64,000 nucleotides of DNA from Proteiniclasticum ruminis. Its GTDB lineage: Bacteria; Bacillota; Clostridia; Clostridiales; Clostridiaceae. Location of the stretch: contig NZ_FOVK01000004.1 of the NCBI RefSeq assembly GCF_900115135.1, positions 1 to 64,000 of the forward strand, in the 5' to 3' direction. The notes under the pieces were generated by a model. That model was not told the origin of the DNA and searched no databases. It saw only the letters and a program-made list of their open reading frames with translations. Within the stretch, counting starts at the first letter, position 1. Each line of letters opens with the position of its first letter. This document shows, one piece after another, positions 55,467 through 63,863 of this stretch. Made by a program: the position numbers and the translations under genes.

Positions 55467-55511
55467 TAAGAGCGCAGACGCCGGATGGTCTTTCCGGTAT
55501 CTACGCTCTTA
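55467..55511. terminator. Bidirectional terminator
   Basis: TAAGAGCG/CGCTCTTA encloses an inner GCCGGA/TCCGGT stem. It lies between the lipoprotein operon and the convergent rpiR-type gene and can serve both. Confidence 0.75.
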
Positions 55512-55526
55512 TCTTATTTATCATGC

Positions 55527-56381
55527 TTAGTAGAGTTTTGGGAGAACCGACTGCAGAGTCAGTTCTTTATTCATCTCACTTGCTTCATAGGTCTTTAAAT
55601 AAAATTTCGTATAAAGGATATCCAGAAGATACAGCTGAGCCACCTTAGCAGAAGTGGATCCTCCTTGAAGGGGTCCTTCCACTGAACCTGTGAGAAGCAC
55701 AAGGTCTGCGTACTCTGTCAGCGGGGATTTCTGGTATCTCGTCATGACAATCACCGTGGCCCCGGCTTTCTTTGCTTCTTTTGCCACTTCGATGCTGTCT
55801 TTGGTCTGGCCTGAGAAAGAAATGATCACAGCCACTTCACTGGGCTTCATGAGAGAAGCTGTCATGGCCTGAAGATGGGAATCAAAGGCTGCACCGGTTT
55901 TACTGGTGATTCTTAGAAACTTGATGTGCCCTTCCAGTGCAGTGGTAAAAGAAGAGCCTACTCCAAAAAAGGTGATTTTGTCTGCTGCCACCAGGTAGTC
56001 CACAGCTTTTTCCATATGTTCAGGATTGACCAGCTGTGCTGTGCTTTCAATAGCAGAGATGTTCGCCACCCGGACCTTGTCTGTCAGAACATCCATGGAG
56101 TCTTCCTTTTGAATGGTGCTGTAGATCTTCTGGCTGGTCTTTTCCTCACTGGATGCATTGGCCAGGGCGATTTTAAACGCCTGATACCCTTCCAGCCCTA
56201 CGGTTTTACAAAACCGGAAGATACTGGCTTCTCCCACTTTGGTGGCATCAGACAGTTCCGTGATGGACATATACATGATCTCTTCCCGGTGTTTCAGCGT
56301 ATAGTCTGCAATCTTTTTCTCGGATTTCGTAAAGGTATTGTATAAGGTTTCTATGGATTGATAAATATCATAGGTTTTCAT
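55527..56381 (-). CDS. RpiR/MurR-family regulator
   Basis: The 284-residue protein has an N-terminal helix-turn-helix (SEKKIADYTLKHREEIMYMSITELSDATKVGEASIFRFCKTVGLEGYQAFK) and a C-terminal SIS sugar-phosphate-binding domain (ADKITFFGVGSSFTTALEG, VAVIISFSGQTKDSIEVAKEAKKAGA). SIS regulators of this family sense amino-sugar phosphates. It is the last gene behind nanE (35 bp), so the ligand is probably ManNAc-6-phosphate or GlcNAc-6-phosphate. Its likely operators are the paired TGGAAA sites in front of the PTS gene. Confidence 0.92.
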   Translation of the reverse strand: MKTYDIYQSIETLYNTFTKSEKKIADYTLKHREEIMYMSITELSDATKVGEASIFRFCKTVGLEGYQAFKIALANASSEEKTSQKIYSTIQKEDSMDVLTDKVRVANISAIESTAQLVNPEHMEKAVDYLVAADKITFFGVGSSFTTALEGHIKFLRITSKTGAAFDSHLQAMTASLMKPSEVAVIISFSGQTKDSIEVAKEAKKAGATVIVMTRYQKSPLTEYADLVLLTGSVEGPLQGGSTSAKVAQLYLLDILYTKFYLKTYEASEMNKELTLQSVLPKLY

Positions 56382-56416
56382 AGGACACCCCCTCTACTAC
56401 TTTACCACGAGATGTC

Positions 56417-57106
56417 TTATTTTTTAACAGCTACCATGAATCTTTTTGTGATTTCCAAAGGCCTGGTGATGGCGGAACCCACCACAGCGCAGAAGGCACC
56501 GCTGTTCATTACCATTTCCAGTTCCTCAGGTGTGGAGATGCCACCCTCCGCAATGAGTGGTGTATGAAGCTTATTTACGATTTCTTCCATGAGAGAAACA
56601 TCCGGAAGCTGTCTTTCTTTTGTGTAGTCTGTATACCCAGACAAGGTTGTCCCAAGAAAATCAAATCCTAAAGCTTCTGCAGTCTCCGCTTCACTGAAAG
56701 TGGAGCAGTCTGCCATGAAAAGCTGATGGGGATACTTCTCCCGGATCTTCGGAAATGCTTCCTGGATGGTTTCTCCATCTGGCCGTACTCTGTTTGTGGC
56801 ATCCAGCGCAATGATCTCCACCCCTTCTGCCACCAGGGCATCAATCTCTTTCATGGTGGGGGTAATGAACACTGGACAGTCTCCATAGACTTTTTTGATG
56901 ATCCCGATGAGCGGGAGATTCACATTTCTTTTGATTTCTTTGATGTCTTCCACAGAGTTTGCCCGGATTCCTTTGGCACCGCCAAGATAGGCTGCATAGG
57001 CAAGTCTCCCCATAATAAAGGAGCTGTGAAGAGGTTCTCCAGGAAGCGCCTGACAAGAAACCACCAGGTTTCCTTTGAGAGCCTCCATAATTTCTATTTT
57101 ATTCAT
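56417..57106 (-). CDS. nanE: N-acetylmannosamine-6-phosphate 2-epimerase
   Basis: The 229-residue TIM-barrel enzyme converts ManNAc-6-phosphate to GlcNAc-6-phosphate. Family motifs are [73 protein letters not shown] and [12 protein letters not shown]. No sialate lyase (nanA) or ManNAc kinase (nanK) is adjacent; instead a PTS permease that would deliver phosphorylated sugar lies directly upstream. Confidence 0.94.
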   Translation of the reverse strand: MNKIEIMEALKGNLVVSCQALPGEPLHSSFIMGRLAYAAYLGGAKGIRANSVEDIKEIKRNVNLPLIGIIKKVYGDCPVFITPTMKEIDALVAEGVEIIALDATNRVRPDGETIQEAFPKIREKYPHQLFMADCSTFSEAETAEALGFDFLGTTLSGYTDYTKERQLPDVSLMEEIVNKLHTPLIAEGGISTPEELEMVMNSGAFCAVVGSAITRPLEITKRFMVAVKK

Positions 57107-57264
57107 TCGGTCTGCCTTTCACCTGTTCAGGGAAAAGCTTCCTCCTTTTTGTGCATTTTTATATTCTAAATTTCTATTTTTCCATGGACTATGCCATGAA
57201 CCTCATAGGATGAAATCCCCAGAAAGAAGCAGACCGCTTCCTTCCGGAGACTTACTATGGTGTC

Positions 57265-58860
57265 TTATCTTACTTTGTTGATGTCATTTTTCAGCACTTC
57301 AGCCAGTGCTCCATACACCACCTGGACACCATTGCCTTTTCTGAAGACTCCTCTTGCCTTGAGCTCTCCTTTCCAGGTGGCGTCATCCGCAACCTTGGAG
57401 ACATCTTTTACCGTAACACGAAGTCTTGTGATGCAGGCATCCACATCCACCAGGTTTTCTCTTCCCCCCAGGGCGTCAATGACCAGTTCAATATCCATAT
57501 CCTTTGCAAGGACATCTTTCTTGGAATACAGCTTCACTTCCTCGTCTCCACGACCAGGGGTTTTGAAGTTGAATTTCAGAATGAGGGTTTTAAACACATA
57601 GTAGTAGATCAGCGCCGTAGGAATACCCAGGATAAGAATCCAGATGAAGTTTGTTTTCGCATTTCCCTGAAGGAGACCAAAGAGAGTAAAGTCAATGATT
57701 CCTCTGGAGAATGTCACACCTACCGCAACATCCAGCATATAGAGCACTGCATAGGCAATGCCTTCCAGAAGCGCATGGATTCCGTAGAGAGCAGGAGCCA
57801 CAAACAGGAAGGTGAACTCAATGGGTTCTGTGATTCCTGTGAGGAAAGATGTCAGCGCTGCGGAAAAAAGAAGACCGCCCACAAGCTTCTTGTTCTTGGT
57901 ATCTGCCACTTTATACATAGCATAAGCAGCTGCAGGAAGTCCAAACATCATGGGCAGATATCCACCTGTAAAGAACTTGGTGCCTTCCGCACTGAATCTT
58001 AAGGTGTTGGGATCTGCCAGCTGAGCGAAGAAAATATTCTGTCCGCCCTGAACCAGTCTTCCTGCCACTTCCATTTCTCCACCTAAAGAGGTGAACCAGA
58101 AGAGCGGATAGATGGCGTGGTGTAATCCAAAGATGTTTAGAAGTCTCATGAAGAATCCATAGAAGAACACACCGATGGGTCCGGTCTTTCCAAAGAACTC
58201 TGCGAAGGTGGAGATTCCAAGATGCACATAAGGCCATACAAAAGGAATCACTGCACCAATGAGGCTTGCTGCCAGAACACTGATGATGGGCACAAATCGG
58301 ACGCCAGAGAAAAAGGAAAGAGCTTCTGGCATTTTCTTGTCATAATATTTATTGGTTAAGAACGCAACTACAATACCGATGATGATACCGCCAAGTACAC
58401 CAATACGAACGGAGAACATTCCCAGCTCATAGCCATACACATTGGCCTGCTTTGCAGCTTCCACTGCATTCATTCCTTGGGAAACAAAATAATCAATGGA
58501 GGTGGTTTCTGGTGTATGTCCCAGGAAGGATAGCACCTTGCCAATGACAGAATGCATTACAACAAAAGAGATGGCTGCGGAAAGACCCGCTGCTCCTTTT
58601 TCCTGAAGCGCAAGACCAGAGGCGATGCCCACAGCAAAAATGAGAGGAAGGTTGCCAAAGACCACATTACCGATGGCAGCCATGGTGCTTAAGACATAGT
58701 ATAGGAATGTTCCTTCACCAAGGAGCCATGTGAGGCCGTAGGTCTCAATCATCAGACCATTGGTGAAGGCGCTGCCAATACCAAGCATAAGACCAGCAAT
58801 CGGCAGAACCGCGATGGGAATCATGAAAGCTTTACCAAGACGCTGAAGCTTTTCAAACAT
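57265..58860 (-). CDS. PTS EIICB, glucose/N-acetylhexosamine superfamily
   Basis: The 531-residue permease has an EIIC domain of about ten helices (FMIPIAVLPIAGLMLGIGSAF, GLHHAIYPLFWF, FLTGITEPIEFTFLFVAPALYGIHALLEG) and a C-terminal EIIB domain whose phosphorylated Cys lies in VDVDACITRLRVTV. No EIIA domain is attached, so EIIA must come from elsewhere. GGAGGT before the chosen ATG sets the start; the frame extends 31 codons further without one. With nanE and the RpiR regulator behind it, the likely substrate is N-acetylmannosamine, with GlcNAc possible. Confidence 0.9.
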   Translation of the reverse strand: MFEKLQRLGKAFMIPIAVLPIAGLMLGIGSAFTNGLMIETYGLTWLLGEGTFLYYVLSTMAAIGNVVFGNLPLIFAVGIASGLALQEKGAAGLSAAISFVVMHSVIGKVLSFLGHTPETTSIDYFVSQGMNAVEAAKQANVYGYELGMFSVRIGVLGGIIIGIVVAFLTNKYYDKKMPEALSFFSGVRFVPIISVLAASLIGAVIPFVWPYVHLGISTFAEFFGKTGPIGVFFYGFFMRLLNIFGLHHAIYPLFWFTSLGGEMEVAGRLVQGGQNIFFAQLADPNTLRFSAEGTKFFTGGYLPMMFGLPAAAYAMYKVADTKNKKLVGGLLFSAALTSFLTGITEPIEFTFLFVAPALYGIHALLEGIAYAVLYMLDVAVGVTFSRGIIDFTLFGLLQGNAKTNFIWILILGIPTALIYYYVFKTLILKFNFKTPGRGDEEVKLYSKKDVLAKDMDIELVIDALGGRENLVDVDACITRLRVTVKDVSKVADDATWKGELKARGVFRKGNGVQVVYGALAEVLKNDINKVR

Positions 58861-58957
58861 ATTTTTTACCTCCAAAATAAATTCAATAAGTGCCACCGGC
58901 TGTAATCCATTACCGGTTACCAAAAGAGTACCACGTTCATTTTCAGGTTTCAATAGT

Positions 58958-59005
58958 TTTTGGAAAATATTTCCAAAATGAATATCAAAATGGAAATAAT
59001 TGCCA
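58958..59005. promoter_or_regulatory. Paired operators upstream of the PTS operon
   Basis: TTTTGGAAA-ATA-TTTCCAAAA (58958-58978) is a 9-bp inverted repeat. A weaker copy, TGGAAATAATTGCCA, is at 58991-59005. Their centres are 30 bp apart, about three helical turns. A TTGAAA lies just downstream of the first site on the minus strand. They fit binding by the RpiR-type regulator of the operon. Confidence 0.6.
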
Positions 59006-59035
59006 ATTTGTTAGGATTTCAAAGTATTTTACTCA

Positions 59036-59093
59036 AAAAAAGAAGAGCCATGAAAAGGAAAAGCGAATGAGACCCAGCTCTTTTCATGACTCT
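59036..59093 (-). terminator. Terminator of the yhaON operon
   Basis: On the minus strand AGAGTCATGAAAAG/CTTTTCATGGCTCT (one mismatch, 22-nt loop) is followed by TCTTTTTTT, directly after the stop. Confidence 0.75.
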
Positions 59094-59099
59094 CTCTAT

Positions 59100-62000
59100 T
59101 TACTTCCGAGTTCTTCCAATCTCCATTACATCGATATTTCCCAGTTCCCTGGCCCACTCAAAGAGCCTTCTGTGGCAGGTGAACAGCACCGCCTGAAGAG
59201 ACTCTTCTTTCTTCACTGCATACTCATATAAGAACCGAAGACCTTCGTAGGCTCTCTCATCGTCATACTGGGTGAATACGTCATCCAGGAAAATCGGCAG
59301 GTTCTCTTCCCCAGACATCACTAGATCCGAGATGGCAAGCCGCAACGAAAGATAGGCCTGATCAATGGTTCCTCCACTCAAGAAGCCCCACTCATAGCTG
59401 CTCTTTCTTTCAGGATCCTCCACGGAGATGGAGAAGTCTTTGGTGACACGGACCTTCTGATATTTTCCATCTGTAAGCCGTCTGAAGATCTCTTCTGTTT
59501 TCTCATTCACCTTTGGACCAAAGCTTCTCTGAAGCTCCGAAAAGGCTCCTTCCATCTGTTCTCTTGCAATTTTCAGCGCATCATAAATCCTCTGCCTCTT
59601 CTCCACTTTCTCTTTATAGAAGTCCAGTTCATCATCAATCTGACTGAGATTCTTCCTGTGCCTGTATTTTTCTTTCAGTTCCGTTTGTTTTTTGGTGATT
59701 TCTTCTCGGAGGCTTTGGACCCTTGTCTCCAGAGCTTCTTTCTCTTCTTTTCCCTGACGGACCTTCTGAAGGTCCTCTTCCGTGTAGTTCTCTTTGCCAA
59801 GGAGCTTCCCTATGGTGTTCCGAAGCTCCTCTTTATTACTTGCCAGCTCTTCTCTTGTCATGGAAAGCTCCAAGGGCTTTCTTTCAGATTTCAGGTAGGA
59901 AACATGCCGATACAGCCTGTCATATTCTTCTAAAGCATCTTCCATCTTCAAAAGCACCTGCTCTGCAGCGCTGAGATCTTCGACCTCTTTGATATCTGCA
60001 ATTTTTTCAAGTAAGATCTTCAGATTTTCTTCCCCTGCTCTCTTCAGCTTTAAAACCCCTTCGCTTTCTCCCTGAAGGTTTTCTTCCTTCTCTTTTAGCT
60101 TCTCCTGATGCCCTCTATAGAGATGATGCAGTTGGAGAAGCCCATCATAGGTGTCCACTTGAAAACTGTCAAGAAAATCATCAGTCTCCTTCTTCAGCCT
60201 GTGCCTTTCAGTCTCTGTGTCTGTGATTTTACTTGAGAGCTCTTGGCGGTCCATAAATCCTTTTTCATTTTCTTCTTTCTTCAGAAGAAGCTCCTGCTCC
60301 TTAAGATCTTCTTCAGCCCCCGCAAGTCTTTCTTCCAGCTGAGCAGAAAGAATCGTCTTTTCCTCCAAGTCTTTCTTAAGGCCCGTTACAACAAAGGCTT
60401 TCTCCTTCAGCTTTTCCACAAGCTCTCTTAAAAGGCTTTCTGTCTTCAGAACTCCCTCTTCTGTCTTTTCGAGTTTTGTCTTCTGCTCCTGAAGGGCTTC
60501 TCGGATTTCACGTTTCTTTTCTTCTGATTCCTTTTGCACCGTCTTCAGCTCATCTCGGTATCTCGCAACAAGGCTTTCATCCACTATTTCTACGACTCGC
60601 ATTACAGAGCTTTTCTTTCTTATGGAAAGTAGAATGAGAATACCCGCAAGGAGCAGTCCGCTGTAAAAGATCGGTTCTAAAACCATAGCCAGCACCACGG
60701 AAGCGGCTGCGGTTAGAAGAGCCAGCCCAAGCATCCCTTTATGCACCACTTTCCCGCCTGCAGTTTCTTCAGTGACCTTTCTTGGTTTCTCTGCTTCCTG
60801 AAGACGCTCCATGGCCTCCTTTATGCTGCGCTCTCTCTTGATGGACTCTTCCTTTTCTCGTTCTTCAGTACCTCTTACCTTCTCTTTCAGGATGGCGGCT
60901 TCCACCTGCAGATTTTTCAGCTCCAGTTCCATCTGTTGTTTTTCTTCTTCCAGTCTTTCCTTTTCCGCAGTGCCTTCCCTGCACGTGATTTCTTTCTCCT
61001 GCAGATCTTTTCTTTCACGATGATAGGTGAGCTTCAGCTGTGTATGCTTCTCTTTCAGTGCAGCTCTTTTCTTTTTGATCTCTTCCAGTTCATCCAGTTT
61101 CTCTTTCTCCAGATGAAGATGGGTTAGAAGCTCCTTGCACTTTAGAAGATGTTCTTCTTTCTCCTTCAGTGCCTCCAAATCCTCTTTTCTCACTTCTTGT
61201 ATGGGATTTTCTTTCAGACTTGTAAGGTCCTGTTTCAGTCGCTTCAGCCTCTCCTCTTCAGCTTGCAGCTTTTTCGAGAGATCCTCCTGGTCTTTCAGAA
61301 GCTTTTTGAGATGCTCCAGATGTTCTTTCGTGAGCATTCCTTCTCTTGTCGAAAGCTTTTCCTTTACTTGGTCCGCCTCTTTTTCTGCTATAAGAAGTTT
61401 CTCTTCCCGGTAAAGAGCTTCTTCTACTTTTTCCATCTCTGAAGCATACTCAAGTACCTTCAGCTGTTCTTTCAAGCCTCTCTCCTTGGCTTCCTCTTCC
61501 ATGAGCATTTCCTTCAACTGGCCTATGGAAAGGTGCGCCTGTTTTTTATCCAGCTCATCCTGTTCAGCCTCATAACGCTCTTCCTTCAGCTTCGCCATCT
61601 CTTCTTTGGCTTTCACCAAGGTTCCCTGCTTTCCACTTTTGGAAACCAGCGCTTCCATAGAAGATGTCAAAGTATCCAGCGCCTTCTTATAGCTGACATC
61701 TTCACTTCCTGTGGTGACGAGATTGAGAAGCTTCTCCGTGATTTCATCTTTTTTGCCGCTGGCATCCACAAGAATACCGCCCTGCCCGATGAATACACTC
61801 TTGGAAAAGGCCTCTTCTCCAAGGCCAAAAAACTCCTGTCCCGGGTCCTTTGTGCTTGCCCATTTGATGGTTTCTCCTGTGATCTCATCGAGAATCTTTA
61901 CCTTATCGGAGCTGTTGCTCTTGCCAAAGGTTCTTTCCAGCCGGTAGAGGATCCCTTTATGTTCAAAGAGAATATGACCCTTCATCTCGTTTCCATTCCA

Positions 62001-62201
62001 GGGTCTGTATTTGTCTCTCAGGTTCTTGGAGAGATCTTTCGATCTTCCGCTGTACCCGTAGAACATCATGAGGATGAAGGCCATTATGGTGCTCTTACCG
62101 TCCTCATTCTGACCAAAGATGACGTTCATTCCTTCTGAGAGCTCCAGGTCATAGTTTTCAAATTTGCCAAAGCAGTCGATATGGATCTTTCTAATCTTCA
62201 A
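59100..62201 (-). CDS. YhaN-like SMC/SbcC-type ATPase with central membrane helices
   Basis: The 1033-residue protein has an N-terminal ATPase half (IDCFGKFENYDLELSEGMNVIFGQNEDGKST, Walker A near residue 30), two long coiled-coil arms, and a C-terminal half with signature FLSGGTIDQAYLSLRLA and Walker B LPIFLDDVFTQYDDER. In the middle, about residues 495-535, are two hydrophobic helices (GLALLTAAASVVLAMVL, FYSGLLLAGILILLSI) where SbcC would have a zinc hook. This is the YhaN layout of Bacillus. It overlaps the nuclease gene by 11 bp. Confidence 0.88.
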   Translation of the reverse strand: MKIRKIHIDCFGKFENYDLELSEGMNVIFGQNEDGKSTIMAFILMMFYGYSGRSKDLSKNLRDKYRPWNGNEMKGHILFEHKGILYRLERTFGKSNSSDKVKILDEITGETIKWASTKDPGQEFFGLGEEAFSKSVFIGQGGILVDASGKKDEITEKLLNLVTTGSEDVSYKKALDTLTSSMEALVSKSGKQGTLVKAKEEMAKLKEERYEAEQDELDKKQAHLSIGQLKEMLMEEEAKERGLKEQLKVLEYASEMEKVEEALYREEKLLIAEKEADQVKEKLSTREGMLTKEHLEHLKKLLKDQEDLSKKLQAEEERLKRLKQDLTSLKENPIQEVRKEDLEALKEKEEHLLKCKELLTHLHLEKEKLDELEEIKKKRAALKEKHTQLKLTYHRERKDLQEKEITCREGTAEKERLEEEKQQMELELKNLQVEAAILKEKVRGTEEREKEESIKRERSIKEAMERLQEAEKPRKVTEETAGGKVVHKGMLGLALLTAAASVVLAMVLEPIFYSGLLLAGILILLSIRKKSSVMRVVEIVDESLVARYRDELKTVQKESEEKKREIREALQEQKTKLEKTEEGVLKTESLLRELVEKLKEKAFVVTGLKKDLEEKTILSAQLEERLAGAEEDLKEQELLLKKEENEKGFMDRQELSSKITDTETERHRLKKETDDFLDSFQVDTYDGLLQLHHLYRGHQEKLKEKEENLQGESEGVLKLKRAGEENLKILLEKIADIKEVEDLSAAEQVLLKMEDALEEYDRLYRHVSYLKSERKPLELSMTREELASNKEELRNTIGKLLGKENYTEEDLQKVRQGKEEKEALETRVQSLREEITKKQTELKEKYRHRKNLSQIDDELDFYKEKVEKRQRIYDALKIAREQMEGAFSELQRSFGPKVNEKTEEIFRRLTDGKYQKVRVTKDFSISVEDPERKSSYEWGFLSGGTIDQAYLSLRLAISDLVMSGEENLPIFLDDVFTQYDDERAYEGLRFLYEYAVKKEESLQAVLFTCHRRLFEWARELGNIDVMEIGRTRK

Positions 62202-63333
62202 TGATATTCACCTGCCCCTCAAATGATGTCATGCCGTATTCCAGTGCTTTCTCATAGGTGGCAAGAAGCACTTCATCTCCTGTTTCTCTTGCCTCCTCCA
62301 GAAGGCCTACAAGATTTCTCACATAGAGTCCACGAAGGCTCACTTCCTCCCGAAGGATCTCATAGTCTCTTTCCACCACTCTTTCATCTGAAAGCTCCAG
62401 ATGGTATATGGATTCGGAGAGGTTCTTCTCGATGGTCTTCACAGGTACAGCCTCTTCTTCTTTACGGGTTCCAGTAAGAGAGATCTGGTAGATGTTCTTT
62501 TCATAGTCTTTGCCATAGGATGTTTGTAGGGTTTCCCTGATCTTATGCTCCACCTCCAGCTCCCGTACCAGTCCTGTGATATCCATGGCTAACCGAATAT
62601 ACTGCCTCTGGCAGACTTCCACATAACGAAGCCCATGGTGACCTTTATAAAGTTCTCCAAGATATACGCCTCTACTGCCCAGCTCGTCAAATCCTCTGCC
62701 CTCTGGGCATCCAGGATAGGCATAGAACGTGTCGCCAGCTCTCCCAATGTCTTCCCGTTTATGGATGTGACCTAGGGCCACATAATCCATACCGCTTTTT
62801 CTGAACTCTTCCAGCGTCATTGCATGATACTCACTTTTTTGTCCTGGAGACACCACATCCCCATGGATGCAGAGGAGATTGAGCCGCGAAGGGTCCACTT
62901 CCTCAAACTGAAGCATGGACTTTTTCTGATAGGTTCCAGTGAATCCCGCGCCATAAACAGCGACGTTCTTGTCTTCAAGAAGCACCCTTTCCATGGCTCC
63001 CTTAAAGATCTTCACATTCTCCGGCCATCCTTCTTCGAGATAGGGAGAATCCAGCGAAATATAATCATGGTTTCCCGGAGAGATGAAAACGGGGCATGAA
63101 AGAGCCCCAAGATAACTTTTCACGGACTGCACGGTCTCTGAATCCACATTGGACCCCTCAAAAAGATCTCCTGCAATGAGAAGAATCTCCACATCTTCTT
63201 CCCGGCAGAGATCTGTGATTTTTCGAAAGGTCCGGAGAAGCTCCCCTCTTCTTTCCTTGCTTTTCTTTGGCAGGGTCATCATTTCTGACCCCAGATGTAC
63301 ATCTGCACAGTGGAGTATTTTAATCTTCTGCAT
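62191..63333 (-). CDS. YhaO/SbcD-like metallophosphoesterase (DNA exonuclease type)
   Basis: The 380-residue protein has all Mre11/SbcD nuclease motifs: LHCADVHLGSEM, LLIAGDLFEGSNVD, PGNHDYISLD, LCIHGDVVS and VALGHIHKRED, then a C-terminal capping part with a helical tail. With the YhaN-type ATPase encoded directly downstream it should form an SbcCD/Mre11-Rad50-like complex for DNA end processing, possibly at the membrane. AGGAGGGG precedes the ATG. Confidence 0.9.
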   Translation of the reverse strand: MQKIKILHCADVHLGSEMMTLPKKSKERRGELLRTFRKITDLCREEDVEILLIAGDLFEGSNVDSETVQSVKSYLGALSCPVFISPGNHDYISLDSPYLEEGWPENVKIFKGAMERVLLEDKNVAVYGAGFTGTYQKKSMLQFEEVDPSRLNLLCIHGDVVSPGQKSEYHAMTLEEFRKSGMDYVALGHIHKREDIGRAGDTFYAYPGCPEGRGFDELGSRGVYLGELYKGHHGLRYVEVCQRQYIRLAMDITGLVRELEVEHKIRETLQTSYGKDYEKNIYQISLTGTRKEEEAVPVKTIEKNLSESIYHLELSDERVVERDYEILREEVSLRGLYVRNLVGLLEEARETGDEVLLATYEKALEYGMTSFEGQVNIIED

Positions 63334-63460
63334 CTTTCCCCTCCTGATTCCTCAACTACATGTGAATACTTCATTGGATCTTTCCTATAATTCTATCAGG
63401 TCCCTCTATCCATTGCCAGATAAAAACGAATGATTGTTCTTTTTTGCTGCACTAAAATAG

Positions 63461-63497
63461 TTCAGGAGATACTGCCCGTTGTGGTGCATCTCCTGAA
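63461..63497 (-). terminator. Hairpin after the small peptide gene
   Basis: TTCAGGAGAT/ATCTCCTGAA forms a perfect 10-bp stem with a 17-nt loop, 16 bp beyond the stop codon of the 22-residue peptide gene; the tail on the minus strand is CTATTTTAG. Confidence 0.6.
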
Positions 63498-63512
63498 CCT
63501 TTTTAATGCTTG

Positions 63513-63581
63513 TCATTTCCTTTTAAGAAGATGATACAGCACCATGAACGGTAGCAGTAGAATATAGAGACAGCCGTTCAT
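63513..63581 (-). CDS. 22-residue hydrophobic membrane peptide
   Basis: A very short gene with a perfect GAGGAGG six bases before its ATG. The peptide starts MNGCLYILLLPF, is hydrophobic for about 18 residues, and ends in LKRK, the pattern of a single-pass membrane peptide with a positive cytoplasmic end. A hairpin follows the stop codon. It resembles small regulatory membrane peptides or type I toxin-like peptides in form only; I recognise no family. It lies between yhaO and the chemotaxis receptor gene. Confidence 0.5.
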   Translation of the reverse strand: MNGCLYILLLPFMVLYHLLKRK

Positions 63582-63819
63582 AAAAATCCTCCTCATCACT
63601 CATTGAGAACTCTTCATCCATCACCTTATATATAATGGTCATTTATCTATCGTATTTCTACTCATATCGCATTGTAGATAATTTTTATCTATCTCAATAT
63701 ATTCACTTCCATCTACAATCTAACTGAATTTTCAAACTATATATCTGTTTCAATCATACTCTATTTATTAGCTTATCGTAAAAAAGTCATAACAAATCTA
63801 TACTTTTACTCGTTTTCGC

Positions 63820-63847
63820 AAAAAAACAGGAAGATCTCTCTTCCTGT
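63820..63847 (-). terminator. Terminator of the chemotaxis receptor gene
   Basis: ACAGGAAG/CTTCCTGT (8 bp, 6-nt loop) is followed on the minus strand by seven T, 17 bp after the stop codon. Confidence 0.85.
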
Positions 63848-63863
63848 CTCAAAATCTGCTGCA

